A DNA stretch of 64,000 nt from Sanghuangporus weigelae (taxonomy: Eukaryota; Basidiomycota; Agaricomycetes; Hymenochaetales; Hymenochaetaceae): positions 2,666,001-2,730,000 of the forward strand of contig CP137321.1 in the NCBI GenBank assembly GCA_033182465.1, in the 5' to 3' direction. The notes under the pieces were generated by a model that did not search any database, was not told the origin of the DNA, and saw nothing but the letters and a program-made list of their open reading frames with translations. Shown here in pieces: positions 1 through 10,900 of this stretch (position 1 is its first letter; each line of letters starts with the position of its first letter). Position numbers and translations under genes: made by a program.

Positions 1-1300
1 GCACTGCCGCTCCGGCCACTCATATTAGTCACTAGGGATCGCCCACACTCTGTATTGAGTGCCGCCGATGCATCGGACACCTCAGGGACATCGGCTGATG
101 TGCCCTTTGTCTCATATACGCGATATCAGCCTCCAATCATCGGTTCCGATGTTTCCCGACTTCCCCCCGACGCGGCGGCCCCCATTAGACCATGTATGGA
201 AGGTAGGCATGTGGTACATCGGCGTGCCAAGCCACCGACTCGCGCCGCCAAGCCCAACTCCACCGGCGCCCGTGTTATTGCAGATACTCAATATTTCATG
301 TGATTGGATGCCCCCCTCACGTTGCCGCTCTCAGATTTCACCTGGGCGCTCCGGCAGCGGCCCTTGGCGACCCAGATGACTCAGGAGATGTTGTCAGACA
401 GTAGGATGTGTCGGCGACAGCAGTAGAGTATATATAGAGCTTATACTAGCTTGTAGACGACAGGATTCCAAGCCTAGCGAGGATTCCAAGAGCATGTACC
501 AGACCAAGCGCCAGAGTTCGAGATATCCCTCACTCTGAGTCTCCCCTCATGTACTGAGCCTCCCCCTTGACTATATACTATCCTTGACATCTCCTCTTGT
601 TTGACTCCACATTCTACTTGCCTTCGCCGCCTCCGGTACGCCTCTGCCGCTCTGACGTTCAGTGAGTGAGTAGGGCTCGGGATTTAACCCTGAGCCTTCT
701 CCCCACACTTTATACCTGTCCGGCGCCCCTCTATTTGACGTCGGCGACCCTTCAGCGACCCAGGCTTCTTATCAGACTCCCCTTTGGCGTCCTTTCCAGC
801 CTTTCACTCCAGTTTATCCCATATATTGATCTTATACGGTCTTTTCCTCTCATCTATCGCGTTTACGCTACTTCGGCGGATTCCTGCGGCCTCCCCCTCA
901 GTCCAGCACCCCTCTATTTGACGTCGGCGGCCATCCGACGACCCAGGCATCCTATCAGACGACCCAGCGACGCCTTCTCCAGCCACTCACTCCATTTTAT
1001 CCTTTATATTCATCTTATACGCTTCATACCTTCCTGTGGCTGAGTTTATACCACGTCGGCAGCCTCTTGTGATCCCCGCTTTTGAGCGGCGGTCCTGTTA
1101 TCCTATTCCCTTTATCCAGCGGCATCCCTAGACCCATCCATTACGTCTCCGACGGTTCCTGGCACCTGCCGGGTAGTAGGTCTTTGAGAGTCTGATAGCG
1201 TCGGCATCTCATTTTTGGAGGTCCCTTCATACATTCAGCACCCTTAGTAGGACGGACATCTGTAGCACCTTCAGATACAACACCGCCGATCAACAGCGTC
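1..1300. repeat. Left arm of a giant inverted repeat (continues beyond the window)
   Basis: The sequence from position 1 to about 1300 reappears in reverse complement at about 2146-3445: position n pairs with about 3446-n throughout, and identity is high (roughly 95-98 % by eye, lowest around 720-1060). Pairing is still perfect at position 1, so the arm extends left of the window and its outer end is unseen. It contains an internal direct duplication (about 715-890 and 895-1065) and many CGCCG/CGGCG motifs. Small open frames in it (for example the one starting at 59 and its twin on the other strand) are mirrored in both arms, have no recognisable domain, and are not called as genes. Confidence 0.9.
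715..1065. repeat. Internal tandem duplication inside the left arm
   Basis: Two diverged direct copies of about 170-180 bp lie here. Each opens with CACCCCTCTATTTGACGTCGG or a close variant, then has a CGACCCAGG box, a CCAGCC...CACTCCA...TTTATCC box and an ATCTTATACG box. The same pair occurs inverted at about 2380-2730, so the duplication came before the arms were formed. Confidence 0.75.
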
Positions 1301-2145
1301 AATCACAAGTCTCCAGATCTCGGATCCATACTCCTGACAAAGAGATTTGACCCTGCAGCGTCGTCCACAGTCCCTCTCCCATTCAAAATGTTGCAGATTT
1401 GACTTGTTAAGCTAGCCGAGGCCTTTCCAAGTCCTTTCCCCAAGTTCCGACTCATTCCGCTCAAAGACACCCAGTTTCAAAGGTTTCGCTTATGCCCTCA
1501 CCTTTCTATATGCGTCCCTTTTATTTCAATATGCTCTCGTTCCGATCATGCTTAGTATTGTTTCTTTCTGCTTTATGTGTCCCTTAACCATTCATATGCG
1601 CCCCTCTCCTTTGTAGATAGTGATATGCTCCTCTTTTTCTTATAACTTATGTTCTTTGACTGATGGGAGGCTCAGCATTGGACGTTTAGTATAAATATAG
1701 CATGACTCTCGTAGTGAGGGGGACAGCTTAGTTGGAGCTGAGCAGTTCTCAGATTGTCTCAAGTCCCCCAGCTTCGAGTTCTACTTGTTCGTAGTGGACT
1801 CTCTCGTCTCTAAAGTCTAATATATGATATTTCGTGTTCTGTACAGTCGATCAGTGATCTCTCTTTGCAGCAGAGCCATTTGTACATTCGTATAGTTTGC
1901 TGTGCTTGTGTAAAGGACTCCTCTCAAACCAATCACCTGTACCGAAACCCTTTGCGTGTTCCAATCAGTTTCGCTAGTTTCGCTTGTAACCCTGTTACTT
2001 AGTGTGCCGCGTGTCTTCGGTCTCGCAACACCTTCCCCTCTCCGCTGTCATCAGAAAAGGACACCATATCATCCCTTTCCATCACCATATAGTCCCTCCG
2101 TCCCTCGTATTACGTTTCGACCCACCTAGTTATCCTCCCTTGCTC
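1301..2145. other. Unique spacer between the inverted-repeat arms, with an LTR-like promoter segment
   Basis: This stretch of about 845 bp has no counterpart in the arms and no coding frame of note. It is less CG-rich than the arms. Near 1689-1700 a TATAAATATA sequence is followed by a short leader rich in CTCAG/GTCTC motifs, a layout often seen around the transcription start of fungal LTRs. No primer-binding site, terminal repeat or element gene could be delimited, so the LTR reading is only a suggestion. It may be relic sequence between two head-to-head copies. Confidence 0.35.
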
Positions 2146-3445
2146 ATCGTATCGCTGTCGGTCGGCGGTGTCGTATCTGAAGGTGCTACAGATGTCCGTC
2201 CTACTAAGGGTGCTGAATGTATGAAGGAACCTCCAAAAATGGGATGCCGACGCTATCAGACTCTCAAAGACCTACTACCCGGCAGGTGCCAGGAACCGTC
2301 GGAGACGTAATGGATGGGTCTAGGGATGCCGCTGGATAAAGGGAATAGGATAACAGGACCGCCGCTCAAAAGGGGGGATCACAAGAGGCTGCCGACGTGG
2401 TATAAACTCGGCCACAGGAAGAAGCGTATAAGATAAATATAAAGGATAAAATGGAGTGAGTGGCTGGAGAAGGCGCCGCTGGGTCGTCTGATAGGATGCC
2501 TGGGTCGTCGGATGGCCGCCGACGTCGAATAGAGGGGTGCCGGACTGAGGGGGAGGCCGCAGGAATCTGCTGAAGTAGCGTAAACGCGATAGATGAAAGG
2601 AAAAGACCGTATAAGATCAATATATGGGATAAACTGGAGTGAAAGGCTGGAAAGGACGCCGAAGGGGAGTCTGATAAGAAGCCTGGGTCGCCGAAGGGTT
2701 GCCGATGTCAAATAGAGGGGCGCCGGACAGGTATAAAGTGTGGGGAGGAGGCTCAGGGTTAAATCCCAAGCCCTACTCACTCACTGAACGTCAGAGCGGC
2801 AGAGGCGTACCGGAGGCGGCGAAGGCAAGTAGAATGTGGAGTCAAACAAGAGGAGATGTCAAGGATAGTATATAGTCAAGGGGGAGGCTCAGTACATGAG
2901 GGGAGACTCAGAGTGAGGGATATCTCGAACTCTGGCGCTTGGTCTGGTACATGCTCTTGGAATCCTTGCTAGGCTTGGAATCCTGTCGTCTACAAGCTAG
3001 TATAAGCTCTATATATACTCTACTGCTGTCGCCGACACATCCTACTGTCTGACAACATCTCCTGAGTCATCTGGGTCGCCAAGGGCCGCTGCCGGAGCGC
3101 CCAGGTGAAATCTGAGAGCGGCAACGTGAGGGGGGCATCCAATCACATGAAATATTGAGTATCTGCAATAACACGGGCGCCGGTGGAGTTGGGCTTGGCG
3201 GCGCGAGTCGGTGGCTTGGCACGCCGATGTACCACATGCCTACCTTCCATACATGGTCTAATGGGGGCCGCCGCGTCGGGGGGAAGTCGGGAAACATCGG
3301 AACCGATGATTGGAGGCTGATATCGCGTATATGAGACAAAGGGCACATCAGCCGATGTCCCTGAGGTGTCCGATGCATCGGCGGCACTCAATACAGAGTG
3401 TGGGCGATCCCTAGTGACTAATATGAGTGGCCGGAGCGGCAGTGC
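2146..3445. repeat. Right arm of the giant inverted repeat
   Basis: Reverse complement of the left arm. Pairing fades at about 2146-2160, where the inner ends still match around the GGCGGTGTCGTATCTGAAGG box, and stays strong up to 3445, where the partner runs off the window. The true outer end may therefore lie further right, anywhere up to the CG-rich block that ends near 4600. Both arms carry the same internal duplication. No transposase frame is seen in the arm or the spacer. Confidence 0.9.
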
Positions 3446-4825
3446 TGTGGGGGACTGCCGGACTGGTGGCAGATACATCGTAATGAGGCATGTAAGCACA
3501 TATGACAATATATAGCTCCCTAGACAATGGGGGACTGCTTGGTAAGCTGTAGGAGGCGTCGGCGAGGGTACCTGAGGATGTCTGAGTGTCCGCCGCATTG
3601 ATCGGCGCCAAGGGGGGCCGACTCGGAGGCATCCAGAGTCGCCGCACGGCTGTACGTATAGTAAATCATAAGATCGGCGGCACGTAGTCACTGAGGGATG
3701 TGTCCTATAGTGCCTGGTGCTAGGTAGGAGCTGTCGGCGGACCTGTCTGAGTGTCGGGGAGCCATCGGCGGATCGATTTGGGTCATAGGAGGGCGCCGCA
3801 GTACAGTACGTGTGCTGGGACAATCAATGGATACGTGCTCAAATGATGTCCCGAGTGCAATAGGAGTGTGCCCTCACACTCTCAGGTGTCGGCAGTGCTG
3901 GGATATGGTATCTGCAGTAAGAGGGAGCCATAGTATGAGTGTACTGGCACAGGAGGAGCCAGTGCGCTGTAGTGCGCCGCACTTGCCTGTACCGGTACGT
4001 CGGTACAGGCCCCTCAGTACTCTGTACAGTATACCATCGTGCGCCGACCGCTACACCTCCGCCGCTCCTTAAGACCCTCCAAACCGCCGCTCTTTGATTC
4101 GCGGCTCAACCAATACGTCCGCCGCCCCCCGTCCTTCGAAGACTTCCCAAACCGAGTACGCTTGGCCAGCCGCACTTTCTGATACGCGGGCGCCTGGAAC
4201 GTTGCAGCGGATGTATCGGCTACGGCGGCGGAAGGATATCGAACCGTATAGCCGATGGAATATTCGTCGGCTCCTGTTGATTGGCTTATCCGACATCGGG
4301 TAGTGGTTTTACAAGGTCCCAGGTACCACGTTTCATGTTCATACTATGCTGCTTCGTGCGCCGAGTCCGATTGTCGGACGCGGCGGCCACTCGCGTATTC
4401 CCCTTTTAGTATTATTGCCTCCCCTGATGTTTCATATTCGTGTGGTGCGACCACTTAGCGATCCGAGCGCGCCCGATGATGATGCGCCGCGCCAATCACC
4501 GCCAGCCCGATCAGCGCGCGCCCGTGTCTTGGCAGCTTCGCGGCGCGCCCCGATCTTCGGGTCCGCACCGATTGCACGCCTGTGACGCGCCGTCACTGTC
4601 GCCGCCTCTGTGACGCTCTTCCCCAGCATTCCCCAGTATATATAGACCTCATGTATGTAGTGTTCAGAAGCAGTAGTTCAGAATAGATCTTAGTGCACTC
4701 CTCTCGTCTCTATTAGCCCTTTTGCTCTCTATCGCCTCCGCCGAAGATCGTGTGCCGACACAAGACGCCGCCCCCGTTTAAGGGAACAACAGGGGCACGT
4801 GCCCACTCGCCACTGCGCAGGTGAT
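3446..4825. other. CG-rich non-coding block, probably the outer part of the same repeat
   Basis: The composition matches the inverted-repeat arm: dense CGGCG/CGCCG motifs and short open frames on both strands without any recognisable domain. At about 4633-4720 a TATATATAGACC sequence is followed by an AG/TTCAGA-rich leader ending in CTCTCGTCTCT, which resembles the start region of an LTR or another Pol II promoter. Nothing here supports a protein-coding gene. Whether 3446-4825 also has an inverted partner cannot be told, because that partner would lie left of position 1. Confidence 0.4.
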
Positions 4826-6094
4826 CGGCAGAGCTATCCCCGGTCCTGGGAATCGGCAGCACCATCCCCCTTTTGACAATCGGCGACACCGTCGCTCTCC
4901 TGGTAATCGGCGACATCGCCGCTCTCCCGGGAAATCGGCAGCGCCATCGCCCTCTCGACAATCGGCGACACCGTCGCTCTCCTGGTAATCGGCGACACCG
5001 TCGCTCTTCTGGTAATCGGCGACACCGTCGCTCTCCTGGTAATCGGCGACACCGTCGCTCTCCTGGTAATCGGCGACACCGTCGCTCTCCTGGTAATCGG
5101 CGACACCGTCGCTCTCCTGGTAATCGGCGACACCGTCGCTCTCCTGGTAATCGGCGACACCGTCGCTCTCCTGGTAATCGGCGACACCGTCGCTCTCCTG
5201 GTAATCGGCGACACCGTCGCTCTCCTGGTAATCGGCGACACCGTCGCTCTCCTGGTAATCGGCGACACCGTCGCTCTCCTGGTAATCGGCGGTACCGTCG
5301 CTCTACTAGTAATCGCCGCCGCTCGCAGGACTCGACAGCGCCGTCGCTCTACTGCTTATTCGCGACGCCGACATCTTGACTCGTCGGCGGCTCTGTCTCG
5401 TACATTATCGGCGGCGTCCCCTTTATACGCGGATCATACCATAGCCCTTACGATTGAGCTCTCCCCACGACTGAGCGCGCATCCCGATCGGCAGCAGTGC
5501 TTCCGGGTCAAATTGTCCCCCACGGCACCAAGCTGTCCAGGAGGTCTAGCCACGAGTTGGATCCCTTCTTACCTCTCCGATCTTTGACACCGCCGACGCC
5601 TCTCTGTGGTCGAACGCCGTCGCCTTCGCCGCTGCTTAAGAGGGTCTGATAGTCTACAGCGCTACATCGCGTTTCGAATTGTTACACCGTGTTTCGACAC
5701 TTTAGACTATGAGTGAAATCGGCTGCCGTCGCTTCCCAGTGTGTTAGCCTGGTTGATTAGTCATGTTTGGGTTGGTGGTTCGACCAGCATAGCTTAAGTT
5801 AGATTAGTTCTTGCGCCTTGTGTTTGTTGGCTTTAGTCCAGAGCTCGCAGTTGAGCCGGAGAGTCGATTTAGCCTTCGCACCGCCACCATCAATCTCAGG
5901 AGAAGTCCATCCTCGGGACCCTTCTTTGAGCACTTCCCACGCATTCCTCAGCCCTCATATAACCTTTCCCTTGTATATTCTCTTATCCCTTTATTTTTGC
6001 TTGCCTTTGGTCAAAGGTGTAACTCTCTGCTGACCACTCAAAGGTATTCTAGGGCAGCCCCTTGAACTTTATATCCCCTGTCTGGTATCAGAAC
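4633..6094 (+). mobile_element. Possible LTR-retroelement fossil (LTR-like segment plus primer-binding-like site)
   Basis: The TATA-containing leader near 4637 and the sequence TGGTATCAGAAC at 6083-6094 are the only hints. The latter matches 11 of 12 bases of a primer-binding site often seen in Copia and Gypsy elements (complementary to an initiator-Met tRNA 3' end). No matching second LTR and no gag or pol frame is visible, so if this is such an element it is a broken, old relic with the minisatellite expanded inside it. The boundaries are guesses. Confidence 0.25.
4826..5310. repeat. 27-bp minisatellite
   Basis: About twelve near-identical 27-bp units (core GGTAATCGGCGACACCGTCG followed by CTCTCCT) run from about 4965 to 5290, flanked by about five diverged units on the left and one or two on the right. 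Because 27 is a multiple of three and the unit has no stop in several frames, long open frames appear on both strands (9-residue periodic peptides). These are artefacts of the repeat, not genes. The unit shares its CGGCGACACCG flavour with the flanking CG-rich DNA. Confidence 0.95.
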
Positions 6095-7385
6095 GCCCAC
6101 AGGAGTTTCAGCATGCAGGTTGTTGTTGCACAAATAACTCAGTGTTTGCTCCTGGGTTTGGTGTCCAAGGAAACCAAACACCTTGCGAATCCTGCAACTT
6201 CCAAAACTTCTGTGTGTTATCTCACTCGAGGTTAAAGAGAGTGTTGTGTAGCTTCCCTTAGTAACAATGTCCTGATGTGCTCTAACGGACTTGTGGAAGG
6301 GCAAGTCGTTGCTTGTCAGTTAGATCCACCTTGATAGCGAGGGGGTGGGACAGGGATCAGCGTGTTCGAATGGGCCCGACCTCTGATGTGCGGCTCATCT
6401 TGGAAGTTGATGACTAAACGGAAGACTTCCAAGTGGATGACAAACAAGATACTCATTGATGATTGAACCCTTCAAGTTACCCACGTATACCTCAGCTGAT
6501 TGCCTCACCAGATGCTAATTCGTAGCGCTACGTTGACTAATCTTCTTCGATCTTAACCTTGACTTCTTCGACCTTGACTACCGGCTCTTGACGACGTTGA
6601 CGTTTGAGTGTCCTTGGTAATGGTCCGTTGATGTGAGTCAGCACTCATTTGCCTTGCTTACTCAGAGCAGAGCTGACATCATTAGGGTCAAAATCAGGAT
6701 GGTTCTCTATGTCATAAAAGGGAGTGATAAAGTGCTTGGTCCGTGCACGTCAACATTTGTGGGGTTGGTAACGAGTCTGATAACGAATGGGGGCCAGGGT
6801 GATTGTTGTTTATTAAAATTATCAAAACATGTCAGCGTTAAACACTGACGGGCTAGATAGGGGTTGCTCGGATGAATCTGGGATGGGCGTGATATGATGA
6901 TCGTCAATGTAACTCCTTGCGTGGAGCAGCGATAACGAGTGTTTCCACTGGCTAGAGGGTAGGTCTTTCTATTATGTTAGGCGGCGAGACTAACAGGCAT
7001 CGATCTTGAGGCGGCCAACACAACAACAAACAACAGGCTAAACGCGAGTTGCCGAGCTAGATGCAAGCTATGTCATAGTGAAGGTAAGTAGAATTCAGTA
7101 ATACTAGAGTACAAGAGTAGATACCTATGTCGTAGTGAAGGTAAGTAGAATAGAAAGACAAAGAAACGAAAGAGTCAAACTAGCTACTTATATACACTTT
7201 GGACGTGGGAAGGGTCTACTCTATTAAGGAGTCACATGATGAAGGAGTGGAGTGATTAGTGAGCGTCTTAGTCGGAAGGAACAGATTTAGTCATGGTGAA
7301 TGAGTAAAGATGAGTAAGCCATGACGGAGCAAACGGGATTAGTAAAAACGGATGAGTAATATAAAAGGATAATAATGAATGATGA

Positions 7386-7421
7386 CATAAGAAAAGAAAA
7401 GAAAAGAAAAGAAAAGAAAAA
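7386..7421. repeat. (AAAAG)n microsatellite
   Basis: About six tandem AAAAG/AAGAA pentamers in an otherwise non-coding region. Low-complexity, no further function seen. Confidence 0.9.
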
Positions 7422-7522
7422 TGTTCGAGTCCTAACACCTAATTGATAGTTGAAGAGATGACGGAAGAGAACGTTTGAGTGAAATATCATGATAATTCCG
7501 TGTGGGATCACCCGCTGATCAT

Positions 7523-7555
7523 GTGCTGATCACACATTGAGTGCGTGATCAGCAC
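7523..7555. repeat. Perfect 11-bp inverted repeat (GTGCTGATCAC)
   Basis: GTGCTGATCAC at 7523-7533 is followed after 11 bases by its exact reverse complement GTGATCAGCAC at 7545-7555. A further GCTGATCA copy sits just upstream at 7514-7521. It could be a protein-binding palindrome, a transposon footprint or a chance hairpin about 370 bp downstream of the URB1 stop. Confidence 0.7.
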
Positions 7556-7922
7556 GCATCTTATTTCTTCTTTGGCAAGATTACAAAAGAAACTTGAAAT
7601 TTCTTCTCTGAGATAATTTCAAATTTCATCTATGGAGAAACACAAGCATATTTTCCTTTGCGAAATTTCAAATTTCTTTATGCATTCCTCACACGACTTT
7701 ACTTGTAATTTCTTTGTTCACCAGATCGGAATCTAAATCCCTTTTGATATTTCAAATGTAGTTTAGCATTTGGTCAAGGAACAAACATCAAATATGTTAT
7801 GTGCCTAAATGCATTATTAAACTTCGAATTTCATTTGTCATCTATTTATGAATTTATTCTGGTTCTAAATAACAGTTTGCCTGCTGTGGTATCGGTATCG
7901 AGTTGAGAATCTCACAACCGGA

Positions 7923-10900
7923 TCACGAGATATTTTCCCACGTAGTCCCACGCTGCCGAATTTCCGTCAACGCCTGTGTTCTCGCCCACTCACCCAAAGG
8001 GGACTTCACGTCCCCGGCCAATGCTCTCCAGAGCAAGAGACGGCTTGTTAGTTGATCCCATGCAGGACCGTTTGCACCGTTTCTCAGCGACACGCCGCAC
8101 ATGTTCTCCACTGCGCGTCCCCAGGTCTCGAGGTCATTCTCAAACACTGGCTGATGCAGCCCAACGTTTGTATGCGGCGGAAGCGATTGACGTTTGGTGT
8201 TTTCGGTGTAAGGAGTGCACACAGACATTGGAACGTCATGAGAGTCCTCGAACGCACGGAGCCGTTCAAGACCGAGATCTATCGCGTTCCTTAACGCGTC
8301 ACCGTATAGTCTTTCATTGTTCAGCCTCAGCAGAACACGGGAGATCAGGCGCAACAAACCGATGTCTTCAACAGACAAGTCAGCTTGGTACAATCGACTC
8401 AGAATCGAAGACAAACCTGAATCAGGTGTCAGGCGTATCAGACACCTGACCAGACCATTCTGCAATTCACTATTCGTTACTTGGCCAGGTTGATTCTGAT
8501 CGGCGACCACAGAAATATTTTCCAAGATTTTTGCCCAGGCGATACTTTCATCGTGTTTCATCGTCAAAAACTGCATTTCCATCCAGTGAATCAATGAGGA
8601 TCGATAAACGAGGGCGTTTGTAGCACGTGTGTGACATGTCAGGTTGGCTAAGACCTTCATGATTGGTCAGTAATTGACGACGACGCGGGTGGTTTGTTGC
8701 CTTACTTCTAATATAGAATGGCGCAGCGTTCCGTCAACGTATGAACCCTGGAACATACTGGCAAGTAGATCCCAAGTATGGCGACGTTTCACAATGCTCC
8801 AATCATCGCTATTCAATATACTATCTGCTAAGAAACGGACAATCCAGCCCCGTTCCTTCCTCCAATTATCGGTGCTGCTGTAAAGCATACTGTAAAGGAG
8901 CGGAATGTCTCCGTGGTCCATCCGTGGTCGTTGCAGGAGAAAGCGTGCCGAGATCGGATATATAAAATTTGAAGGGTAGAAGATGCCTCGAAGCGCGTGA
9001 GCAAAGAATAACGTTGTCAACGATGGAAGGCGTGGCGGGATTTCATTTGCCTGGTCCGACGGACCCCGTATGAGATCACAAATGAGGTCGAGCAGATGAA
9101 CAACATGTTCTTTCTCCTGCATATCCGCTGCCTATTTTGCGACCTTAAAACATGAAAAAGAAAATAATTCGATGGTAAGTACTGACCTTCATTAGTTTGT
9201 ACACGGTCCCTAGCTGTAGGAGAGCAACTTTACGAACGTTGTCATCTATCGAAGACAGGCATCGTATGACAAGGGATACCACATTTGTGCGGTAAAGCGA
9301 CACCCATGAAAGGGCAAACCGAGGAGGACATTCAGCCAACATCGACGAGAAAAGCAGAAGAATGAAGATCGGATCGTAGAATTGACTGTCCTCTGGGTGA
9401 GATTCTGCAACCTCGTCTCGGACGTTAAGACTTCGCCTGTCAGGGAAGGACAAGCATGTGCGAAGTATGCGATTAGCATCTAAACTTGAGACAGAATCCA
9501 GAATTGTCCCTTGAACGGTAGCCTTCGAATGCGGCCGCTGGGTAAAGACGGATGCTACGGGCATCCTGCGTTGCTCTTCGAATAAAGAAAAAATAGCGAG
9601 AACTTGACGGTCGGATGTAGCCAACGAACCCGAATACAACTGTACCAGAGATTGGACGTGCGACGGCTGGCATGCATTGTTTGGATAGGCAAAGAAAAGC
9701 GCATATAATACTGACGCGATTGCCTTCTTCTCGGTGCATGACGGGTCAGATAGTGCTAACCTGAGGAATTCTCTATGCTGCAGGATACTCTGGAGATGCC
9801 TGTTGACCGTTACAGGCTGACGGAATAATTAGAGAGAAAAGCATCCGGTATACAGTAAGACTGTCCACACCTTTAGAGTCGTCTTTTTCAGCAGAGCTTC
9901 TACGAAATGCATCGAGTACGTATGACCGAGGTGATGACGAATAGCTGCCGCGATGACCGGCTCAGCATAATGGGACGCAATGCTTCTACTAAGCCATACG
10001 GCGTTGGCTGCTCGTTTCCGCCGTGAGATCACAATTCCACAAGGACACAGTTCACTCACTGATTACGTTAAGATAATGCTCATTTAAATCGGTGCTCCTC
10101 TCTATTTCTGATAGATGTCGTACGGCCCATTGCAGTGAATGGACGATAATGGCATCTACAGTAAGCAGCGCACTCTCCGGACAGATATCTAAGAGTGGCT
10201 GAGCTAAGCATAGCGCTGCGGAATGCAATCTGGAAAGTGGTAACAAGGCTATGCTCCTGGTGAGCCCTTCAAAGAACTCGCTTTTGAGCGTCGGGAAATG
10301 CTTGATTATCTGTACCAGACAATATCCGTACAAGATCTCTTCTGTGGTATCTGAGCAAAGTTTTCCGGTTAGAGCGAGGAATAGTGTCATCACAAATGGC
10401 CGCGTATCGCCTTCCAACAGTTCATTGGCGTCGGCAGTGTCAAGGACGGCAACTATGGCAGGAACAAGTCTGTTAAGGGTCGGTTTGGCATCCAAGGTAC
10501 CAGAGCTCAGCCATAACCAGAAAGAATGACGGGCAGCCGGGCAACGATAAATAAACGAAGCAACGACATTGGACTGATATAGGCTCCAGTCGGATCCACA
10601 CAGCAAAGGGGCTACCGAGGCGTCCTCTGGCGGTACCAAGAGTCGGGATGCCCAGAGAACCTCTGCGTCGCCCACATGCTTTCGTAACATAGTGTCTTCT
10701 GTCTCTGGCTGCACTCCGCCGCATCCAAACAGGAGACCCATATCAACCGAGTACAAGAGTACCTTATCAAGGTCAACGCTCTCTGGAAGAATCTTGCGCA
10801 AGGAAAGAAACGAGGCCATGCGCTTCTTCAGCCACCGAGTAAGATGACTGTTGCCGCCGCATTTCGAAAGACGTGCGAGCAAGGCTTCAGCAAACATGGG

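Larger units (their letters stand above)
6095..7922. other. Gene-free AT-richer tail of the repeat block
   Basis: No coding gene is supported here. Visible items are a 26-bp direct repeat (TAGTGAAGGTAAGTAGAAT core at about 7076 and 7131), an (AAAAG)n microsatellite at 7386-7421, a perfect hairpin at 7523-7555, and an AT-rich stretch at 7570-7870 in which GAAATTT/AAATTTC boxes recur. The last part lies just downstream of the URB1 stop and presumably includes its 3' UTR. Confidence 0.6.

Noticed and set aside
3143-3823. 226-codon minus-strand open frame in the right arm and its flank
   Set aside because: It begins with a non-ATG-supported context outside the arm, is low-complexity, and its last part is mirrored in the left arm; no domain is visible.
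4834-5379. Open frames of 144 and 168 codons on opposite strands
   Set aside because: Both are produced by the stop-free 27-bp minisatellite; nine-residue periodic peptides and no start context or domain.
7071-7148. 26-bp direct repeat that might be an array start
   Set aside because: Only two copies, spaced about 52 bp apart; not a CRISPR or satellite array.
8084-8449. Open frames on the plus strand inside URB1
   Set aside because: Shadows of the conserved minus-strand URB1 exons.
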